In this document: one piece after another, positions 59,788 through 64,000 of the stretch | Numbering within the stretch: the first letter of the stretch is position 1 | Layout of the letters: every line of letters begins with the position of its first letter | NCBI RefSeq assembly: GCF_030127105.1 | Contig: NZ_CP126161.1 | Coordinates: forward strand, 868,001-932,000 | Length of the DNA: 64,000 nucleotides | DNA from: Haloarcula pelagica | Lineage (GTDB): Archaea > Halobacteriota > Halobacteria > Halobacteriales > Haloarculaceae | Direction: 5' to 3' | Notes under the pieces: generated by a model | Databases searched by the model: none | Seen by the model: the letters and a program-made list of their open reading frames with translations, nothing else | Told to the model about the DNA's origin: nothing | Translations under genes and position numbers: made by a program

Positions 59788-61035
59788 GTGGCCGACGATC
59801 CATCGCCGCCCGGGAGCCGCTGGCTGCTGGTGGTCGTCGCCGCGGGCGTGATGGGCGGGGCCGGCACCTACCAGTTCGTCTGGAGCTCGCTCAGCGGCGC
59901 CGTCGGCGCCCGCGTCGGCGCGTCGCCGACCGAACTCGGGACCGTCTTTACGGCCTTCGTCGTCGCACAGACCCTCGTCCAGATCCCGGCCGGCAGTATC
60001 AGAGACCGCTACGGCCCGCGGGTGCTTCTGGCGGCCAGCGGCCTGTTGCTGGCCGGCGGGTACGCCGGACTCGCCGTCGTCCAGTCGTATCCGCTCGCGG
60101 CCGCCGCCTACTCGGTGGGCGGCGTCGGCTCCGGCATCGCCTACACGGTGGCGGTCAACACGCCGGTCAAGTGGTTCACCGACCGGCGCGGGCTGGCGAC
60201 GGGGGCGGTCACGATGGCCTACAGCGCCGTCAGCGTCGTCGCCATCCCGCTGCTCCAGTCCCGACTGGACGCGTCCTACCGCGCGACGCTGTTGACACTG
60301 GGACTCGTGGTCGGGGCCACGGGGCTGCTGGCGGCGCTGGTCCTCCGGGACCCACCGAGCGACCCCGACGAAGCCGCGAGCGAGTCCACGGTCAGCGTCG
60401 ACGAGACGGCGGCGGTCGGCTGGCGCTCTGTCCTGCGGTCCTGGCAGTTCTGGGTGTTCTTCGGCGTCATGATCGTGGTCAACGGCGTCGGCCTCATGCT
60501 CATCGGTCAGTCGATCGGGTTCACCCGGGGGCTGGGACTGGGGCCGGGAACGGCGACGACGGTGGCCTCGGCCGTCGCGCTGGCGGACGCCGGCGGTATC
60601 GTCGTCGTCAGCGGGCTCTCGGATCGGGTCGGCGGGGAGCGGACTGTCGGCGTCGCTCTCTTGCTGTGTGGGGCCTCCCTCGCGGGCGCTGTCGCCGTCG
60701 GCGTCCGGGGGATCGCGCCGCTGTTCGTCGTTCTCGTGGGCGCGACCGCCTTCTTCCGGAGCCCGGCGTTCGCGGTCTTTCCGTCGCTGGTGGGGAGCTA
60801 CTACGGCCGGGCGCGCTCCTCGGAGAACTACGCGCTCGTCTACTCGGCGAAGGTCCCCGGCGGCGTTCTCGGCGGGACCGTCGCGGGGTTCCTGATCGCG
60901 CGGTTCGGCTGGGTGCCGTCGTTCCTGGTCGGGGCTGCGTTGCTCGCGGTCGCCGGCCTCGCGACGCTGACACTCCGCCCGCCCGGGCTCGCCGGCGGGG
61001 CCGAACACGGCGATCCCGGACAGCAGACCAGTTGA
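59788..61035 (+). CDS. MFS transporter, oxalate/formate antiporter-like
   Basis: This 415-residue protein has 12 TM helices and a GTG start 1 nt after the zinc-ribbon membrane gene. MFS loop motif between TM2 and TM3 is AGSIRDRYGPRVLL, and its counterpart is GLSDRVGGERTVG. TM4-5 region GVGSGIAYTVAVNTPVKWFTDRRGLATG is typical of the OFA subfamily, which carries oxalate, formate or other carboxylates. The substrate cannot be fixed from sequence. Confidence 0.9.
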   Translation: MADDPSPPGSRWLLVVVAAGVMGGAGTYQFVWSSLSGAVGARVGASPTELGTVFTAFVVAQTLVQIPAGSIRDRYGPRVLLAASGLLLAGGYAGLAVVQSYPLAAAAYSVGGVGSGIAYTVAVNTPVKWFTDRRGLATGAVTMAYSAVSVVAIPLLQSRLDASYRATLLTLGLVVGATGLLAALVLRDPPSDPDEAASESTVSVDETAAVGWRSVLRSWQFWVFFGVMIVVNGVGLMLIGQSIGFTRGLGLGPGTATTVASAVALADAGGIVVVSGLSDRVGGERTVGVALLLCGASLAGAVAVGVRGIAPLFVVLVGATAFFRSPAFAVFPSLVGSYYGRARSSENYALVYSAKVPGGVLGGTVAGFLIARFGWVPSFLVGAALLAVAGLATLTLRPPGLAGGAEHGDPGQQTS

Positions 61036-61068
61036 CGCGGTCGAAGCAGGACGGCTGTCGTCTCGGCG

Positions 61069-62235
61069 CTACTTCTCGATGATGCTCTCTTCGATCTTCT
61101 CGCCGAAGTGCGTCGCCGTGTCCTCGTAGTAGACGAGCAACTCGTCGCCCGGTTCCAGGTCCGTGACCGCGGTCCGACCCTCGCGGGTGTGGACCTTGAT
61201 CGTCTCGGCGTTCTGGAGCAGCGTCTCGATGCGGTCGCCGTCCCCGGTTTCGGCCTGGACGCGGAACATCGGGCGTTTCTCGATCTTCGCGCGGCCGACG
61301 ATCGCCTCGCGGGTGTGGCCCTCGCTGTCGACGACCTGGACCTCGTCGCCGCTCTGGAGCTCCGAGAGGTACTTCGTGCCGCCGTCGGGAGTGCGGACGT
61401 AGGCGTGGACGGCGCCCGCGTTGACCCGGAACGGCCGGGAGGCGACGTAGGGGGACTCGGCGGTCTCTGCGTGGACGAAAAAGAGTCCGCGGGCCATCGA
61501 GCCGACGAGCATCCCCTCGTCGTGTTCCAGCAGATTGCCCGTGTCGATACAGACCCGGTCGGCCGAGCCGGTCTGCTCGACGGCGGTCACCTCGGCGTAC
61601 TGCAAGTCGAGTTGCTCGCGCCCGACGGCGTCGCGCACCTCGCAGGTCTTGCGGATCTCGTCGATGTCGTCGGTGTCCAGCAGGACGCCGTCGGCGCCGT
61701 GTTCGAGCGTCTCGTAGGCGGTGCGGGCGTCCTCGGCGGTCTGGACGCCGGTGATGAGCTGGGTCTCGTCGCCGACCCGGGCGATGAGGTTCTCCAGGGG
61801 GATGATCTGCCAGTCCTCACCGATGACGATGGTGAAGTCGGCCTCGGCCGCGACCGCCTCGGCGAAGGCCTCGTAGTCCTCGTCGAAGATCCGGACGTAG
61901 CCGCCGTCGGGCGTGGTCTCGTTGCGGCGCAGCGTCGAGAGGTCCGCGGAGCCGGAGAAATCCGAGGGGAGGTCGACGGTGCCGTCGCCTTCGCCGCCCT
62001 TGCCGACGATAGTGGCGTCGCTCTCCGAGACCTCCTCTTCGGCCTCCATGACGTGGACATCGCCGTTCGAGAAGGCGGCGACGTTGACTGCCCCCAGTTC
62101 CTGGACACGGTCGACATCCGCCTCGTCGACCAGGACCCAGTCGACGCCGGCCTCCAGGCCGGCGGTGATACGGCGCTTCCGTGTCTCCCAGTCGCCGACT
62201 TCGTCGTCGGCTTTGAGCCACACGCTTCGTGTCAT
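61069..62235 (-). CDS. 3-dehydroquinate synthase II (archaeal AroB')
   Basis: This 388-residue enzyme converts 2-amino-3,7-dideoxy-D-threo-hept-6-ulosonate (ADH) to 3-dehydroquinate by NAD-dependent oxidative deamination. It opens the archaeal shikimate pathway in place of DAHP-derived DHQ synthase. It has MTRSVWLKADDEVGDWETRK, VLLDTDDIDEIR, GMLVGSMARGLFFVHAET and the C-terminal FGEKIEESIIEK. ATG 62235 agrees with the family start. ADH synthase is the incomplete gene at the right edge, two genes away. AroD at 52849 is the next step. Confidence 0.95.
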   Translation of the reverse strand: MTRSVWLKADDEVGDWETRKRRITAGLEAGVDWVLVDEADVDRVQELGAVNVAAFSNGDVHVMEAEEEVSESDATIVGKGGEGDGTVDLPSDFSGSADLSTLRRNETTPDGGYVRIFDEDYEAFAEAVAAEADFTIVIGEDWQIIPLENLIARVGDETQLITGVQTAEDARTAYETLEHGADGVLLDTDDIDEIRKTCEVRDAVGREQLDLQYAEVTAVEQTGSADRVCIDTGNLLEHDEGMLVGSMARGLFFVHAETAESPYVASRPFRVNAGAVHAYVRTPDGGTKYLSELQSGDEVQVVDSEGHTREAIVGRAKIEKRPMFRVQAETGDGDRIETLLQNAETIKVHTREGRTAVTDLEPGDELLVYYEDTATHFGEKIEESIIEK

Positions 62236-62418
62236 ACCGCGACGTGCGCGACGCCGGGGCTTGAACGTGGCGGATTCAGCAACGCCCGGGGACGCGGTCG
62301 GCCGGTGCGCCGATACCGGTCGGTTTCGTGCCGTTAGGCCATGCTTACTGCCGTGATAAGCCGATCCATAACAATGCCCGTTCGGGTGGATGCAGGGGAC
62401 ACAGGGGTTCGGGAGTAG

Positions 62419-63504
62419 ATGACAACAGTAAGCAACGTGTACGCAGTCGCAGGCGCGAAAGGTGGCGTGGGAAAGACGACGACGAGTATCAACCTGGGTG
62501 CCGCGCTGTCGGCCGAGGGGTACGATGTCGCCGTCGTCGAACTCGACCTGGCCATGGCCAACCTCGTCGACTTCCTGGATGTCGATATCGATGTCACGGT
62601 CGCGACGACGCTCCACGATGTCCTCGGGGCCGAGACGGCCGTCGAGGACGCGACGTATCCGGCCGTCGACGGCCTCGACGTGGTCCCGAGCGGGACGGAG
62701 CTCGACGGGTACGCTCGAACGGACCTCGCCCGGCTCCCGGCGGTCGTCGAGACGCTACGGGAGCAGTACGACGCCGTCCTGATGGACACACCGGCGGGAC
62801 TGAGCGAGGAGACGCTCCGGCCGATGCAACTGGCCGACGCGGTCGTGCTGGTCTCGACGCCCCGCGTGTCGTCGATCCGGAACGCCGACAACACCCGCGA
62901 ACTGGCCGATCGCGTCGAGACCGAGGTCCGTGGGCTCGTCCTGACGATGTCGGGGACCGGCAGTTCCCCGGGTGCCGACCGGATCGCGTCGTTTCTCGAT
63001 GTCGACCTGCTCGGACACGTCCCCGACGACGACGCGGTGCCACACGCACAGGACCGGGGGTCACCGGTCGTCGAGGACGCGCCACGCAGCGGGGCGGCTG
63101 TCGCGTACCGGAAGATCGCTCGTCGGCTCGTCGGAGCAACCTCGACGGCCGAGCCACGTCCCGACACCGAACCGGGACCGGCGGCGACGGCCGACCGCAT
63201 GGGCCAGCGGACCGACGGCGGGCACGTCTCCAAAGTGGCCGAGGAGACGGCACAGGTCGCAGACACTGACTCGGTGGCCTCCGGGACGACCGACGAGTCG
63301 GTGCCGCCCACAGAGACGACAGCACCGGACCGAACGGGCTCGGACGGGAGCGACGACACGGTCCCGGACGGTCGACCGAACGAACGGATGGGTGACCGAG
63401 AGGACGAACCGACGGCCGGTCGAGAGGACGAACCGACGGCCGACCGGGACGGCGACGCCTCGCGGTCGTTCGGACAGAAGATCCGCGCGGTGTTTGGTTT
63501 CTAG
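62419..63504 (+). CDS. MinD/ParA-family ATPase with long disordered tail
   Basis: This 361-residue P-loop ATPase of the deviant Walker type has AGAKGGVGKTTTSINL near residues 11-26, the switch LAMANLVDFLDVD, and VLMDTPAGLSEE. After about residue 240 it is disordered, Thr/Asp/Pro-rich, with repeat REDEPTA twice. It ends in a short basic/hydrophobic stretch (FGQKIRAVFGF) that may be an amphipathic membrane anchor like MinD's. It lies between aroB' and ADH synthase. The role in positioning of membrane machinery (division, motility or chemotaxis) is inferred. Confidence 0.88.
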   Translation: MTTVSNVYAVAGAKGGVGKTTTSINLGAALSAEGYDVAVVELDLAMANLVDFLDVDIDVTVATTLHDVLGAETAVEDATYPAVDGLDVVPSGTELDGYARTDLARLPAVVETLREQYDAVLMDTPAGLSEETLRPMQLADAVVLVSTPRVSSIRNADNTRELADRVETEVRGLVLTMSGTGSSPGADRIASFLDVDLLGHVPDDDAVPHAQDRGSPVVEDAPRSGAAVAYRKIARRLVGATSTAEPRPDTEPGPAATADRMGQRTDGGHVSKVAEETAQVADTDSVASGTTDESVPPTETTAPDRTGSDGSDDTVPDGRPNERMGDREDEPTAGREDEPTADRDGDASRSFGQKIRAVFGF

Positions 63505-64000
63505 GCTTCGACGGCCAGGCCCGCCTCGTGGAGCGCGTCGACGGCACCGGCGTCGTCGTGGACGACGGCGGCGACGGCCCGGGCGATCTTCTCCGGTTCG
63601 TCGTGCTGGAAGATCGAGCGGCCCATCGAGATCCCCGACGCGCCCGCGTCCATCGCGCCACGGACCATGTTCAGGGTCTCCTCGTCGGTGCCTTTCGCGC
63701 CGCCGGCGATGACGACCGGCAGCGCCGTCGACTCGACGACGTGTTGGAAGCTCTCGGCGTCGCCGGTGTACCCCGTCTTGACCACGTCCGATCCCAGTTC
63801 CTCGGCCAGCCGTACCGCGTGGCCGACCGCCTGGTTGTAGTCGTCGGCCGCCGGGTCGATGTCGGGTCCGCGGGCGTAGGCCATCGCCAGGACCGGCAGT
63901 CCGTAGCGGTCGGCCTCGCTGGTCAGTGCTGCCAGCTCCTCGATCTGTTCGCGCTCGTAGGTGCTACCGACGTTGATGTGGAAGGAGACGGCGTCGGCAC
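63501..64000 (-). CDS. 2-amino-3,7-dideoxy-D-threo-hept-6-ulosonate synthase, C-terminal part (cut by right edge)
   Basis: An open frame from the right edge (ADAVSFHINVGSTYEREQIE) to the stop at 63501 gives about 165 C-terminal residues of a DhnA-type class I aldolase. The motifs include LPVLAMAYARGPDI, SDVVKTGYTGDAESF with the catalytic Lys, and VVIAGGAKGTDEETL. ADH synthase condenses an aldehyde with ASA-derived substrate to feed DHQ synthase II. It overlaps the MinD gene by 4 nt at the convergent ends. The N terminus lies outside the window. Confidence 0.92.
   Translation of the reverse strand, partial: ADAVSFHINVGSTYEREQIEELAALTSEADRYGLPVLAMAYARGPDIDPAADDYNQAVGHAVRLAEELGSDVVKTGYTGDAESFQHVVESTALPVVIAGGAKGTDEETLNMVRGAMDAGASGISMGRSIFQHDEPEKIARAVAAVVHDDAGAVDALHEAGLAVEA

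Overview
The window is a gene-dense, high-GC stretch of chromosome from a haloarchaeon, probably of the Haloarcula/Halomicroarcula kind. The evidence is lineage-specific. The proteins are acidic and rich in Asp and Glu. It carries archaeal lipid, CoA, shikimate and Asn/Gln-tRNA enzymes (GGGP synthase, pantoate kinase and phosphopantothenate synthetase, 3-dehydroquinate synthase II, GatD). It has a TFB transcription factor, a SAMP1 ubiquitin-like modifier, HTH-10 (bacterio-opsin-activator type) regulators, and promoters with a TATA-like box about 27 nt before a start codon, typical of leaderless haloarchaeal mRNAs. I see no transposase, integrase, phage genes or CRISPR array, so this looks like core chromosome with a few accessory patches.

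Layout. 1-5.3 kb: the end of a membrane protein, a Tat lipoprotein, a divergent pair (secreted low-complexity protein and membrane-anchored tandem winged-helix regulator), a run of short-loop hairpins, a Rieske protein and a DUF547 protein. 5.4-11.3 kb: GGGP synthase, an APC/USP transporter with a small RCK-N-like partner and an Lrp regulator, a HAD phosphatase and an APH-like kinase. 11.3-13.3 kb: aspS followed by hairpins and a partial copy of its own 3' end, then a GNAT. 13.4-18.6 kb is the most interesting segment: zinc ribbon, DUF2249, an NnrS-like membrane protein, a cysteine-bearing HTH-10 regulator, a radical SAM/SPASM enzyme, a CGCGG-type RiPP precursor, an SRPBCC protein, a small helical protein and a second HTH-10 regulator. 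Its promoters carry four copies of a 14-bp palindrome close to CCGAAYATRTTCGG.

18.6-32 kb: Idi-like Nudix protein, SDR, membrane histidine kinase, MoaB-like protein, Tat-exported propeller-like protein, metallo-beta-lactamase fold protein, several haloarchaeal DUF proteins, a Pro-Pro-Asp repeat surface protein, an ArsR-type regulator, GatD, GNAT and SAMP1. 32-38 kb: K+/NAD-sensing membrane proteins (two TrkA-C-like proteins, a TVGYGD channel, an HPP/USP protein). 38-42 kb: cytochrome P450, FxsA, tRNA-Ile(GAU), a stand-alone PD-(D/E)XK protein and a PRC-barrel-like protein. 42-48 kb: the CoA operon ending in a double-AAA ATPase, then Thi4.

48-54 kb: VOC protein, methyltransferase-like protein, TFB, a soluble MCP-type transducer, an orphan m4C/CTAG-type methylase and AroD. 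54-59 kb: CstA, Get3/ArsA with a small partner, zinc ribbon, SRPBCC and small membrane proteins. 59-64 kb: zinc-ribbon membrane protein plus MFS transporter, 3-dehydroquinate synthase II, a MinD-like ATPase and, cut by the right edge, the ADH-synthase aldolase that starts the archaeal shikimate route.

Reading limits: domain calls are by eye, without database searches. Start codons were chosen from family-typical N termini, TATA spacing and overlap with neighbours.
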